Of a DNA stretch of 64,000 nt, positions 1 through 11,175 are shown in pieces (positions within the stretch are counted from its first letter, which is position 1; each line of letters starts with the position of its first letter). Both the position numbers and the translations under genes were made by a program. Under the pieces are notes generated by a model. The model did no database searches and was not told where the DNA came from. It worked only from the letters and a program-made list of their open reading frames with translations. Source of the stretch: Pseudoscleropodium purum (taxonomy: Eukaryota > Streptophyta > Bryopsida > Hypnales > Brachytheciaceae); contig OZ017797.1 of NCBI GenBank assembly GCA_963969395.1, positions 26,288,001-26,352,000 on the forward strand, in the 5' to 3' direction.

Positions 1-816
1 ATGCAATGTTTCTTATAACTTCTACACTATCTAGACAACTTTACATTCCATAGTGACTTTGTCTCCACTTGCCTTGTTGCGGTTTTCTTCTTGAATTATC
101 TCTTCCTTTTCTAAAAGTAACCTTGTTATTGCAATTTGTCCATATCATTATTGTATTAGTTTGTTTTCTATCATGAAGGACTTGCACTCATTTACATAAT
201 GTATAGTCATTTCTTTATATGACATCCACGTCCTCACAAAAAGACATCTTCTTATAGATTCTTTTTGATAGCACCAAAAAATTATTTATAGTTTTACAAA
301 CTCTATTACAAAATAAACTCATGACAAATGGCATGCTATAGATTGCTCTTAATATATAGTAGAAACTACTTCAACATCACACTCATTCTTTTCTTCACTT
401 ATTAGATGTTCAACTAAAATATACACTTATTACTTTCCTTACACAAGAAGATTTTTTTTAATCTTTCAAACTTGTCTTTTTATATTGATGGAGGGGCACT
501 GGACTTGTACATCTCTTGAAGTCAATCCCAATAGACCAAATAATACATTGGAAAGTTCCATAGTAGAAACCTCACAATCCTCATTACTCCAAACCCAAAT
601 TGTAACTACAACTGCAATCATCACTTAATAGTTAATACCTTGTGATGATACACACACACTAGCCAAATTTTTTGCTACCATTATATATTTTGAAATGTCC
701 ATTACTAATACAAAAACAAATGAAACAACTTTTACTAAAAGAATATGTGTGAAGGTCAATGTTCTAAACGTTGAGGCAATGATAAATTGTATGTCCAACT
801 ATATATAACCATTCAT
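1..816. other. AT-rich intergenic DNA, no gene seen
   Basis: Only short open frames with no recognisable protein, and no splice-consistent coding string on either strand. The sequence is strongly AT-rich. I see no RNA gene or clear repeat. It ends at the 8-base duplication that flanks the next element. Confidence 0.6.
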
Positions 817-1171
817 CAGGGTTGACAGGACGGTCGGACATCCGGGACGTCCAGACGCGGACGCTGTGTCCGCAGCGTCCGCTGACATTCACGTCCGCCT
901 GTCCGCCCTGTCCACCTGTCCCCCGTCCGCCCCGTCCGGCGTCCACCCCGATACCCGTCCGCCCGATTACGGCCGTCCGATCGACACGTGGACTGATGTG
1001 GTCCGCACGATCTGGGTGTCCGCCTCGGGCCGTCCACCCCGTCCGTCCGCCCCGCCCCGCCCGTCCGCCTTCCGACGGCGGGAGGGACGCTACGTCCGCC
1101 AGCGTCCGTGCGTCCGGACGTCCGGAAAATGAACGCTATTTTGGGGCGGACGTAGGGATTCGTCAACCTTG
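817..1171. mobile_element. GC-rich non-autonomous hAT-like element
   Basis: This 355-base block is flanked by the perfect 8-base direct repeat CCATTCAT at 809-816 and 1172-1179. It starts CAGGGTTGAC and ends GTCAACCTTG, giving a 10-base imperfect terminal inverted repeat of the form CARGGTTGAC. An 8-base target duplication and a CAGGG-type end are hallmarks of the hAT superfamily. The interior is very GC-rich and is built from many copies of GTCCG, CGTCCGCC and GGACGTCC, while both flanks are AT-rich. It encodes no transposase; open frames on both strands follow from the repeats and lack of AT-rich stops. The intact CpG content suggests a young insertion or protection from methylation-driven decay (inference). 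Confidence 0.8.
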
Positions 1172-1386
1172 CCATTCATCCATTTGCTCTATATTGTTAG
1201 TTGTATGCATGTAATAAGATGATGGAAATATGAAGTAAAATTGCAAAGGACAAAGATGGTACTAGAATTATAGCGAACAAAAAACACCATTGCTAATGCT
1301 TGATGAGCACAAAGTTGAAGAATAACAAAATAAAGACTTGTATAATAAATTTGTATACTAAAAGAGGCTTCTCTAATGGCTACTTC
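1172..1386. other. intergenic, nothing recognised
   Basis: Short AT-rich spacer between the hAT-like element and a CACTA-type MITE. No coding or structural signal was seen. Confidence 0.5.
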
Positions 1387-1608
1387 CACTACAAGAGAAA
1401 GAGGTGTTTTAAGTGAATTTTTAAGTATATTCCTAGACATAAGATGATAAATAATGACCTTTAAAGAAATTTTTAGCAAAATTTTATTAAAAATACATAT
1501 ATTTCTAGTAAATTTTTGTTGAAAATCTCCTTAAAGGTCAGTTTTTATAATCTTATACCTAGGACTATACTTAATAGTTCACTTAAAACACACCTTTCTC
1601 TTCTAGTG
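1387..1608. mobile_element. CACTA-type MITE
   Basis: A 222-base palindromic element. The left end reads CACTACAAGAGAAAGAGGTG and the right end, read inverted, CACTAGAAGAGAAAGGTGTG. Subterminal sequence is also complementary: a block around 1450-1475 (GACCTTTAAAG) pairs with CTTAAAGGTC near 1530. The CACTA terminus points to the CACTA (En/Spm) superfamily. The expected 3-base target duplication is not intact (TTC before, TAT after), so the copy is old or the boundary has mutated. No protein is encoded. Confidence 0.65.
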
Positions 1609-1711
1609 TATATGAGATGATGACATAGATATGATTCTTTTGTAGAAGTATATGCAAGTGGTTGATGAAGATAAAAATTGCCAAAAGAAAGGGATGTTTA
1701 GAGGGGGGGAG

Positions 1712-1940
1712 TACTAGCATGTGAGTATAGAATCCATGAATCTATAAGTCTATATTATAGACACCTTTTATGATTATAGGTGTCTATGTTAAAGGTACCA
1801 ACATTATAAACTTTTTCCATGTTATAATGTGCCTAGATTATAAGTACATATATTATAAACACCTTTAAATGGTTGTAGATATATACTTACAACTAGGTTC
1901 AAGGCTCATAGACTCAAATCTCTAGGCTCATATGCTAGCA
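1712..1940. mobile_element. foldback MITE, family with TGCTAG/CTCACAT ends
   Basis: The left end TACTAGCATGTGAG is matched by the inverted right end TGCTAGCATATGAG. The interior is made of short TATTATAGGTGTCTAT-like blocks in both orientations, so the whole element can fold back. Two further copies of the family lie side by side at 24927-25617. No coding capacity and no confident target duplication; the superfamily is not assigned. Confidence 0.6.
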
Positions 1941-1949
1941 TTGTTGTCT

Positions 1950-3609
1950 TTAAAGGAATGCCATATTGAATTTGGATTGTATGTGGAGTAAAATAAAATA
2001 ATTCAACAATTGATAAAGTGTACAAAACTATCTTTCACTATTCAAAACATAATCAAAGGTAGAATACAAAAGAAATATTGCTAGTGCAAAAGAATTTTGT
2101 ATTTGAAGGACATGCTACATTGGAATTTGGAGCATGTATAATACTAATTACAATTTTGCTTCACAATGTACTAAGAAGTAGCAAGTAGCCTTGTGCTTGC
2201 TACCCTTTGCTATTTAAACCATTGATTATTTCAAAAAAAAATTTAAACCCTTCCAATTGCCGTTGATGGAACATTGTTGAAAGAAAAAAATGTGGAGTGT
2301 TGGTATGCTACCAAGAAATAGGGTTTGGCATTCTCCGTGTGGTTTCAGATGCTGGAGTTGTAGAGTTGCGGAGCTTGGTTTGCACCTACCCTGGATTGTT
2401 GATGTTGGAATTACACAGCGTGGGATTGTCAACATTGGAGGTGTAAGCATTCACAATCCAATTCCTCTCCTTGATAGGCTCAAAAGTTTCAATAATTGAG
2501 AAGTAATAGGAGCAAGTATCTGTGGCTGGTGTTGAGTACAATCATAGTAATGCTAAGATGTCAATAAGAGAAGTGAAAATACTGTCGAACATTCTTTAGG
2601 AAGTTGTATTGAGGGTACCCTTCAAGTTTTCCAGTTTATTTTACTCTATTTATGTTCTTTTGTTATCCTCTGCATTTGTTGCCATCTCCAAATTTCATGC
2701 TCAATGGATGTAGAATAGTTTTGAGTAGTAGTGTGAGAGAATGCTCGAGTGTAACGTGTTGTTGTGATTACATGTTTCAAGCTTGGCACTAGAAAGCACA
2801 ATGTGGAAGTGATTTAGTGTCAATAGTGCCAGACATGCAAAAGTAACATTTGGACTCTCCGAATTTACCATGCTTAAAACAACTCATGTACTTCTATGGA
2901 AAATCTATTGAAAAAGTTAAATGTATATTTGTTTTTATCTCAATGAATTTTGATTATAATACAAAGTTCTTCACATAGTTGTTCTTCACAATTCCTCTTT
3001 CCTTGGCACATATTCATATATGTAACTTGGAACCTCTTGTAGTCGGGATTCAATAACTTTGTAGTTGATCTAATTGATTAGTTGTTGAGACTTGAGGGAA
3101 AGAGACAGTGGGTGGGGAGATACAAAGATACAGAGAGAGGGAGATGCAAGGAGAGAGATAAAGAAGGAGGGTCTGTGTTGAGATTTATTGACTCTAGATT
3201 ATAAGATCTCATGGAGCTTACAAATGTCTCATGTGTTTGGGATATATTTTGGTGTATCTGGTGTAATTTAGGATTTTAGTCTTTTAGCTTTGATATTTGA
3301 TTGGTGTAGGAGAGACAAAGGTGCATCCATGGACTCCTCAAGATAGTTTCAGTTTAGAAGTAGCTGCTTAGCGGCACAACATAGTTGAGGTATTAGTAGT
3401 AGCATCTTTACCATTTGAAGCTTAGCTTCAATTTATGAGGCATCCAAATTTAGGGAATAAGCTCATTAGTGTCGGTACTTCTCACTGTATGATGTTTCTT
3501 GATATTTGATGGATTTCCTTTGTTGTTTTTCAATCCTTGTACACTATTTGATGGTTTTATTCTTGGTCCCACTTGAATAGGATTTTGATAAGCCCGTGTC
3601 TTAGATCTA
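1950..3609. other. intergenic, no gene recognised
   Basis: AT-rich sequence. A slightly less AT-rich patch at 2290-2500 carries overlapping open frames on both strands, but neither resembles a known protein nor shows splice sites. A purine-rich GAGAGA stretch lies at 3098-3175. No RNA gene seen. Confidence 0.5.
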
Positions 3610-5180
3610 GTGCCCCCCATGTCACAAATTCTAAAAGAATCTACATGCAAAGGCAAAATGAGGGCTAAAGATACTCAAGAAAGTCATTTTCCTCCACCTT
3701 CAATCCAGCCACATGCTTCTCAAGAAGCACCTTTTCCATTGGCTTGCACTTCTGAGTGCCTTCTATTTTCTCAATTGCCTATTCCTACACAAACTTAGAA
3801 GCCTTCTATTCTAGCTTCTAAGTGCCCTAATCTTTCTAAATCTCAAAAGCTTTCTACTTTAGCCTTAAAATTGAAGGCTGTGAGAAAGCCTCCTATTCAA
3901 AAACTTGCTTTGCCATAGCTTGGTGCACTTGGTGCACCAAAAAAACCACGCACTTGAGCTCCTACTCCAATAAGAAAATGGATCTTAGTGTCACAATTTT
4001 TGTGGGTAGTGATGACATATCCACTAGACTTTTTGAAAAAGTTGATGAGTTTCTACAAGAGGAGTGCATATCAGGCCTGTGTTCTGTTAAAAGAGGCAGT
4101 GGTTTGATGCGACTCCACTTGCAAATAGTGTGTAAAACTTATTACTTCTTCCATAGCCATGGTTAGTAAGACTTTGAAGTGGTACCTTGGATGGGATGAT
4201 CCAAAAAAAGCCCTAGCAAGACACCACATTCTAACTAAAGCTCTTCATAACTCAAGCCTACACACTTACATTGGAATGCTCAGTTATTGTAGTGAAGACA
4301 AAGGCCAAGACCACTTCCAATGCATCCAAAAAGGTGTCACGGAAGCATAGTTGGAAGAAAGTATAGAGGAGTACATTAAGTACAATACTCCTTTTGCTAA
4401 GAATCGTATTGTGCTCACTTACACAAATCTAATTGAGCGTGCTACTACATATTGTACATACAAACTACGAAAGCAGTTAGGGAGTACTCTTCCAGGAACT
4501 CTCCTTTCTATTCTCCAATCTAGGTAGTATATACCATTTGCTTCATGGATTTTTCCTATTTGCCAAGGAGGCATGGAGTTCAATAAAGCAACAATACTTT
4601 AGAAATGCATGATGAATCTACAATCTGTGGAAATACAAGATGTCACACATATCTTTTTTGAGCACACCAACCTTGGTTCTTGGCTTGCAGACCTCGGTCA
4701 ATAGTGTCTTATAGTTGAGCTTGATGAGGCACGTGAAGGTGCATTTCATTAATACCATATTCCAGGTATTTTTCAAGTTCCTCTATCTTTTTCATTCTTT
4801 CTATGTTCCTATTACTTTGCCTTCAATTTTATTTCATTTCTTCTCTAAACTATGCTCATCTTCTTCTTTGTTTCTTGTGTTGTTTTTCTCACAAGTGACA
4901 AACCTATTGTAGCAGTTCCTCAACCAATCATAGTTATTGATGGATCTTAGGATGATCCGATTCCACATGAAGACATCATAGAAACAGATTCACATCACAC
5001 ACTCACTACAAGTTGTCCAGCTATGTATATTCCAATGGTGTATGGAGATTGTGATGTTGCTAATGACCTGAGAGTGCAGTTTTTGGCATGTCAAGACTTT
5101 GTACAATCTCAAATTACCAAGGTTTTGGCAATATCTGCATTTTTGAAGACTTTGTGCATTGTGAAATTTGAAATTTTATA
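3610..5180 (+). pseudogene. decayed Rep-like (HUH/HUQ endonuclease-like) ORF
   Basis: A long coding remnant survives as pieces in different frames, broken by several in-frame stops and at least one frameshift between about 4090 and 4160. The first piece (3610 onward) is Pro/Lys/Ser-rich. The piece at 3954-4166 ends in a GSGLMRLHLQ-like stretch, and the next frame (4159-4350) continues into a LSYCSEDKG-like stretch. HLQ followed about 60-80 residues later by a YCS-acidic motif matches the spacing and flavour of motifs II and III of rolling-circle Rep endonucleases (CRESS-type Reps, or HUH transposons such as Replitrons). The frame stays mostly open to about 4710 with two internal stops, and an acidic tail-like stretch with one stop lies at 4892-5180. 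No helicase Walker motif is visible. It is clearly non-functional. The Rep assignment is inference from two short motifs; an unrelated transposon ORF is possible. Confidence 0.4.
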
Positions 5181-5340
5181 AGCTTTGTGTAAAACTTTAT
5201 GTGAAATCTGAAATTTTGTAAGTTTTGTGGGTCTTTGTGTCTTTGTATGAAATCTAAAATTTTGTAAGCTTTATGTGAAATCTGAAATTTCCTAAGTTTT
5301 GTATGTCTTTGTGTGAAATCTGAAATTTTTGTGTTCTTTG
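5151..5340. repeat. degenerate tandem repeat, TTTGTGTGAAATCTGAAATTTTG-like
   Basis: Five to six imperfect units built on GTGAAATCTGAAATTTTG followed by TAAG and a T/G-rich spacer run head to tail. Unit length varies from about 28 to 50 bases. The array directly follows the Rep-like pseudogene and may be its 3' flank or a subterminal repeat of the same mobile unit (inference). Confidence 0.6.
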
Positions 5341-5410
5341 AATTTGGGAAGACATATGCAAAGTGTCACAATGTACTAAAAAGAGGCAGTAATTGCCTAT
5401 TCCAAAAAAT

Positions 5411-5815
5411 ATAACCATTGCTTTTGCATTTGATTCTTGTTAAGTCCATACCATTTTGACCCTTACTAGTACATAATACCAAGTCTAGTTTTCAAGGTAG
5501 ATTTGTCACTATTCCATTGAATAGTCAGAAGAGCATTATAACTCATAATACAAATGTTCTTTCTACACCCTTAGATTTGCAAAAAATATAGAAATGGATG
5601 TTTTTGATGCACTATTAGACTTGGCATTATGTCCCATAATGCTCTCGAGCCTTTTGATTCTCGAATATTACCTAATCTATTTCCATCAAGATGCAAGACT
5701 TTTTGTTGAATTGTGTTGGAATTTTCGTTCACCCATGTCCAAAGAAATGGACATTTGTATAAGTGTTTCCAAAATTTTATCATCCACATTAAATAATAAT
5801 TTTCTATTTTTTCAA
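5411..5815 (+). repeat. direct repeat copy 1 (about 400 bases)
   Basis: Matches 6465-6854 along its whole length with scattered substitutions. Shared blocks include ACCATTTTGACC, TTTGTCACTATTCCATTG, ACACCCTTAGATTTGCAAAA, TATTAGACTTGGCATTATG and TTTTATCATCCACATTAAAT. A third, shorter copy is at about 32755-32925. The two long copies have the same orientation and lie about 1050 bases apart, as LTRs of a small non-autonomous element (TRIM-like) or a tandem duplication would. No primer-binding site was confirmed. Confidence 0.65.
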
Positions 5816-6464
5816 TACATCAATGATATATGAAACATCAATTTAGATTACTTGTTATCATATCTATGTACTATAGAGTCCCTTTTTTCTTATAGAAGTT
5901 CAAATATACAAAAAGCAAGCTTCAATACATAGTATTGGCATTGTGAAAATTCATAACAATCCATGCAAAGATCCCCCCATACTTAATATGAATTATTTTT
6001 TAAACATTAATTATATGGTTTTTTAAGCAATCATACGTAGAATAAAGTATATGATTTTTTTTAAAATTATAAAATGCATTTTCTATTATATATAATAGTA
6101 CTTGCAATAAGAAGAAACCCCTTAAAACGTCACTACAACAATGGATTTGGTTCAATCAACTATGCATTCACCCTAGCAAACTATGACAAGTATCAATATA
6201 CAAGAGAATATGGTGTTGTAGTGCTTGTTAGCAAAAATGCGAGGAGTTGCTCCTCACAACAAAAGAAGCAGTTTTTTTAAGAAAAATTAAAGCATCTATA
6301 TCTGCAAAAGAAAGAAACTCATGTCTTGTTACAACACGAAGATACCGATGTTGCAAATGTACAACCACATTATTTCTATGTAAGCATTTCTTGAATATCT
6401 ATTGAAAAAAAATTATTTAGGGGAAGCTAGTATGTACTAACGTTGACTTGCATGTTGCACTCAA

Positions 6465-6854
6465 GAATCATTGCTTTAACATTTGAATCTTATTCATTTT
6501 GTACCATTTTGACCTTTACTAATACATAATGCCAAATTTAGCTTTCAAGGCAAGTTTGTCACTATTCCATTGGATAGCCAGAAAAGCATCGTAACTCATA
6601 ACACAAACCTTCTTTCTACACCCTTAGATTTGCAAAAAGTACAAATATATACATTTTTGATGAACTATTAGACTTGGCATTATGTTCTATAATGCTCTCA
6701 AACATTACCTAATCCATTTCTATCAAGATGCAACACTTCTTGTTGACTTGTGTTGAATTCCTGTTCACACATGTCCAAAGAAATGGAGATTTATATAAAT
6801 TTGTGTCTCTAAAATTTTATCATCCACATTAAATAATAAGTTTCTACTTTTTCC
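6465..6854 (+). repeat. direct repeat copy 2 (about 390 bases)
   Basis: Second copy of the 5411-5815 repeat, with a deletion near 6690 relative to copy 1. The roughly 650 bases between the copies hold no recognisable protein. Confidence 0.65.
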
Positions 6855-7060
6855 TAGAGGATTTTTCTTTACTAGTTCCTAAAGAGCTTGTTGCAAACAT
6901 ATATACGCCCCAACCCTTGTATTTGGATAATTAAGCTTCCAAAATTATTGCAAATAGTTGCGGAAGTAGGACATTAATTCCTACATTCAAAGTGGGTCCA
7001 ACAACTTTGATAACTCTAGGAGAAAATGGTGAAATTTTTAAATTTTCATATGAATTTTTT

Positions 7061-7465
7061 TGCAAATTTTGAATTCATGTTTGCAATCAAAGACCCCAAA
7101 TTTGTTAGGAGAGAGATTTAGAACATACCCTAGACACAGCTCAAACTAGGGGGCTTTCTTTTTCTACTTTTATTCCTAGAGAATCCCAAAATTACCTTGT
7201 TGGGCCTTCTTCAAATGCAGGATCTAATATCCTCTGTTGCAGAATGCCAACGGATAATCGTAGAATGGATAGAGTTTGTGGAACTTGCCCCACTTGAAAT
7301 TTGTAAATCTTGGAAACTAGGCCAAGGAGGATTGACCCTTGTATTGCCCCAAATTTTAAAAAAACACTGAAATTTTTTATTTGCCACATACAAAAACATT
7401 TGCAAATTCTGAATTCATATTTGCAATCAAAGGCCCCGAATGAAGCAGGGAATGTGAAGAGAGAC
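7061..7465 (+). repeat. short direct repeats 340 bases apart
   Basis: TGCAAATTTTGAATTCATG with a following TTTGCAATCAAAG.CCCC block occurs at 7061-7100 and again at 7401-7440, both followed by GAGAGA-type sequence. This looks like an old duplication of about 340 bases. Nothing else is recognised between 6855 and 7900. Confidence 0.45.
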
Positions 7466-7973
7466 AAAATTTAATCGGCACAAAATAGAGGGTAATTTTT
7501 ACATTTACCCTTTGACGGTGCAATACAGGGGTCAAATCTCCTTGGCCGTAAAATTGACCTCAGACCTCAGAGAGAAAAAAAGGATACTGCAGAGGGTCAA
7601 CGAGGGTCCTAAAGTCTTCCCCTGCGTCGCAATTTCAACTGCGCTGACTTCAATCAGGCCTTCCTTTTCTATGCTGCCACTGTATTTCAAGCGGGTTGTA
7701 GGGATATAATACTACTCTGACAGACATGTAAACTAAACAATTTCAACAAAAGCTGATTGAATGGATTGACTGTCTTTGGGAGACCTTCTACTGTTATGTT
7801 TTGACTACAATTCCCGTCCAGCGTTGACGATTACGCAAAAGGAAGCTTTTGCGGAGAACCCATGTTGTGGAAGTAGTAGCTAGTGCGCGAACAAGACAAA
7901 TTCAATCTGCTAAGAAATGACGTAACCACAAATGGAGGGGTATTGTCACAGAAAGAGTTAATTTTCAGCTACC

Positions 7974-7979
7974 CACGTG
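7974..7979. promoter_or_regulatory. G-box/ABRE-type CACGTG
   Basis: CACGTG in a CCCACGTGC context, 456 bases upstream of the start codon of the first double Bet v 1 gene. CACGTG is the core bound by plant bZIP and bHLH factors, and the flanking bases fit an abscisic-acid response element. Use of this site is inference only. Confidence 0.35.
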
Positions 7980-8434
7980 CTTCCAGATTGTTTTCGTTAG
8001 AAGAAAATAAATATTGTGAAAAGTAAATTTCACAATCTAGATCGATGTACCTAACACGATTCATCAAGCAAATAGTGACAGGCAGACCTCGCTAAGCTAT
8101 TATCAGAATTGGGTTCTAATCCAGGAAGCAGCAGGTCCGCTATGTCTTGTGTCATTACTCTTGAATAATCACGCCCTGTTGAAAAGCGTTACAAGATTGC
8201 ATCGGAATCAGAAAATGGTCATGGTGCTATTGACTTATGGTGACACTTCCAGGACGCTTTGCGATCAGGAGCTGGTGGTGGTGCAATACATATACCCCCG
8301 CACAAGCTCAGGCTCCCATCACCAATCATCAGTGCTCAAGATCGTCACTTTCCTCTCAACTTGAATTGCCCTTTGCATCAGTGAGTGAGAAGTAGTCTTG
8401 TCTTCCGCGAGTGAGATTCTAGACTCCAGACAAG

Positions 8435-9641
8435 ATGGCGCAAACTCTCTCTCACACTGAGGTCCTCAACTGCGGAGCTCAGGACGCTTGGGAATGCTGC
8501 AAGCACTCCGACAAGGTGTTGCCCGACCTTCTCCCCGAGTACTTCTCCAGTGCGGAGATTCTGGAAGGCAATGGCGGCCCTGGCACCGTCCGCGTCTTGC
8601 ACTTCGGACCTGGTATGTGGGAATCCGTTCTTTTCTTGGCATTCTGGGAGGAATCAATTTGATCGATGCTGCGTGATTCATTTTAATCTGTAAGCTCATC
8701 AGTGACATTGCGAGGACTTAATTTTTAGGAGCTACTCTCCTGTTAGCTAACTGCTTAAACGTCCTTGTGTGCAGCCATTCCCCAAGCTGGAGCTGCGAAG
8801 GAGCGTCTGGACAAGGTGGACGAAGCCACGAGGACGTTGAGCTACACCGTCGTGGAGGGCGATCCGAGGTACACCAATTTCACCGCCGACGTGCACTTCG
8901 AAGCCACGGGCGAGAATCAGACGGCGGCCACCTGGACGGCCAAGTACGACCCCGTGGGCGAAGCCGGCCCTCCGGAACACATCAAGAACATCAGCATCCT
9001 CATGTTCAAGACGTTCGAGAAAGCCATCCTGGCGAAGAAAACCGCGACGCACACGGAGGTGCTGGACGCATCGCCCGACGCCATCTGGAAGGTGGTGAAG
9101 GATGAGAACGCCGTCCTTCCGAAGGCCCTGCCCCAGATCTTCGAATCCATCACGTTCGTCCAGGGAAGCGGCGAGCCTGGCAGCGTCCGCGTGTGCAAGA
9201 TGGGTCCTGGTATGCACATTTGCTACGAGAATCAATCCAGCTTCTCTCTCTCTCCATGTTTCACATCGTCTTTCACACCAGTAGAGTTGCTACACAGTTG
9301 AATTTGCCCTCGTCTGCCATGGCGAAACAGAGGGTATTGACATTACTGTGAATGCGTACATCGAACGGTGAATGTGTGCAGCAATTCCGAACGGCGGAGA
9401 AGTGTTGGAGCGACTGGACGTGCTCGACTCGGCCACGAAGAAAGTGGGCTACACGGTGCTGAAAGGCGATCCCCGCTTCAAGCACGTCTCCGCGGTGATG
9501 CAATTCGCTCCTGGTCCGACCGAGGGCACCACCACCGCTACGTGGACTGCCACCTACGTGCCCGTCGAAGAGAATGGCACTTTGGAGAACAAGTTCGTGG
9601 TGGCTGTGTGGAAGGCCTTTGAATCTGCCGCCAAGGCTTGA
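8435..9641 (+). CDS. tandem double Bet v 1-like domain protein (290 aa)
   Basis: Three exons: 8435-8612, 8775-9209 and 9382-9641, with GT-AG introns, both in phase 1. An in-frame TAG five codons upstream supports the start. The 290-residue product holds two Bet v 1/START-type halves of about 145 residues. Half 1 has the glycine-rich loop GNGGPG at residues 45-50, and half 2 has GSGEPG at 190-195; both are followed by V-R-V and a G-P-(A/G)-I-P stretch. The family binds hydrophobic ligands in a cavity (PR-10, MLP, cytokinin-binding proteins). No signal peptide is visible, so it is likely cytosolic. Each half is interrupted by an intron at the equivalent site just after the loop strand (HFGP, KMGP), strong evidence for internal duplication. 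Exons are markedly GC-rich compared with the introns. The ligand is unknown. A paralogue lies at 42923-45937. Confidence 0.9.
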
Positions 9642-11175
9642 ATCCAAGTCGGTTATGGTGATCAAAAACTTCCATAGCTACCAGTGAGGACTAATGTCAG
9701 GCATTTTGCACAGTTAGTGCTATTGAACATTTTTAGGGTTGCACTGTCGGTAATAACGAGTTGCTTGAGAGCATAGTGAACCTCAATCGATCTGACCTAG
9801 CTTGGGGGACAATCTCTCGTGCAGGAGAGATGATTATGCACTTACGATGGCATTGTTGAGTGATACTTGTATAGTTGAGTGATACTACTGATTAATTATT
9901 GACAGCAATTTTGATTCATCTCGTCTCTGGTTCGGTTCTCGATCTCTTCGTCTTGTTTATGCATTGGGATTCAAAACCGTTTAGAATGTATCAGAGTGCA
10001 ATTGTGATTAGAGGAATCAATCGAGTGCACTTTGAATAGATGGGTTTATGTTTGAGGGGGTTATGTTTGAGTGAGTTTATTTTGGTAGCTGCTTCCCGTC
10101 TTTACGAACACTTATAATTTGGATTTTGAAATTCTAGTTTTGCAAAGTGTTCCAATCAATAATGTCCTTTAATTGGGCCGAGTTAGCATCTATCGCGACA
10201 AATTTCCTTAACAAATTCTTGAAAGAAACGGCCTTGATCGTCATTACGGCATATATTGCCAAATGCGATGAGCATCTCATTTTACAACCAAAATCTGATC
10301 CTGCCCTAGCTTACTACACTTGAATCCCAATGGTACTCTTTTTTCGTTCACAAATTTCATCTTTTGAATCTGAGGTTCCTAGAAAGTTGTTACTGGTTGT
10401 AAAATTTTCTATTTTGCAAAATTTTGCATGACACTTTGACTTTGACGGTAATGTAACGCATTAGATTAGATTCTCATCAGGTCTTCAGTGAGTTACAATG
10501 TGGAATGGAGCCTCCACTTTGTTTTCTCTTCTCAACTGTTCAGATGGCCACATAAGCTTCAACTTTTTGTATTGGTACTCTGGCCTGAGAAATGGAAGGG
10601 TTTGAGTGACACTGAGGAATTGGAATAAAGACCGAAGAAATTTTCTTATTAAGATTTGAGTAGGTTTACTAGACAGTTGCAGGTTAACTCTTAATTCAAT
10701 GCAAGCTTGAATATTACTATATATTAGTAATTTCCACATAAAAAAGCATTTTTCCATGGACACTATTTGTGCTCTCTGCTAATTTTGTGTTCTCTCTAAT
10801 AGGGATGAATCAATGTATCGATTCTCATTTGCGAGTGATGGTGACTAATCTTGGAGCTTAGCATTGTGAGAATCTAATACGTTCCTTTGAAAACCACTCA
10901 CTAAGTGAGCATTACATTTGTGCTTCATAACTAAGTTTAAATTTCAATTTGGATCTTTACGGCATCCCCATGCTTCCTGTCCGTGACGACAGCCGTGAGA
11001 TGATTACTGAATGTTTCCTCTCAAGGTTCCAAAATACGAGGTTCCACTTTGAACACAAGAGGCACATGTTTGTGTACCTTTGGATTGTGTAAAATCTCTA
11101 TTGCATTGTGGGAGCCAACGATGAGGAGTTCATGGTTTTAGCAGCTTCAGAGTTGAAAAGGTGCAACATTTGTAT
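9642..11175. other. intergenic between Bet v 1-like and PHO1-like genes
   Basis: About 1.5 kb holding the 3' flanks of two converging genes. No further gene is recognised: open frames at 10485-10763 (-) and 11108-11341 (+) are short, unlike known proteins, and the latter is antisense to the last PHO1 exon. No clear repeat seen. Confidence 0.6.

Noticed and set aside
816..1214. Open frames of 88-130 codons on both strands
   Set aside because: They are by-products of the GC-rich repeats in the hAT-like element; Arg/Pro/Gly-rich translations in every frame, no start context or similarity.
8747..9235. 162-codon minus-strand open frame
   Set aside because: Antisense to exon 2 of the double Bet v 1 gene; caused by GC-rich codon use in that exon.
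9273..9665. 130-codon minus-strand open frame
   Set aside because: Antisense to the last exon of the double Bet v 1 gene and crosses its intron border.
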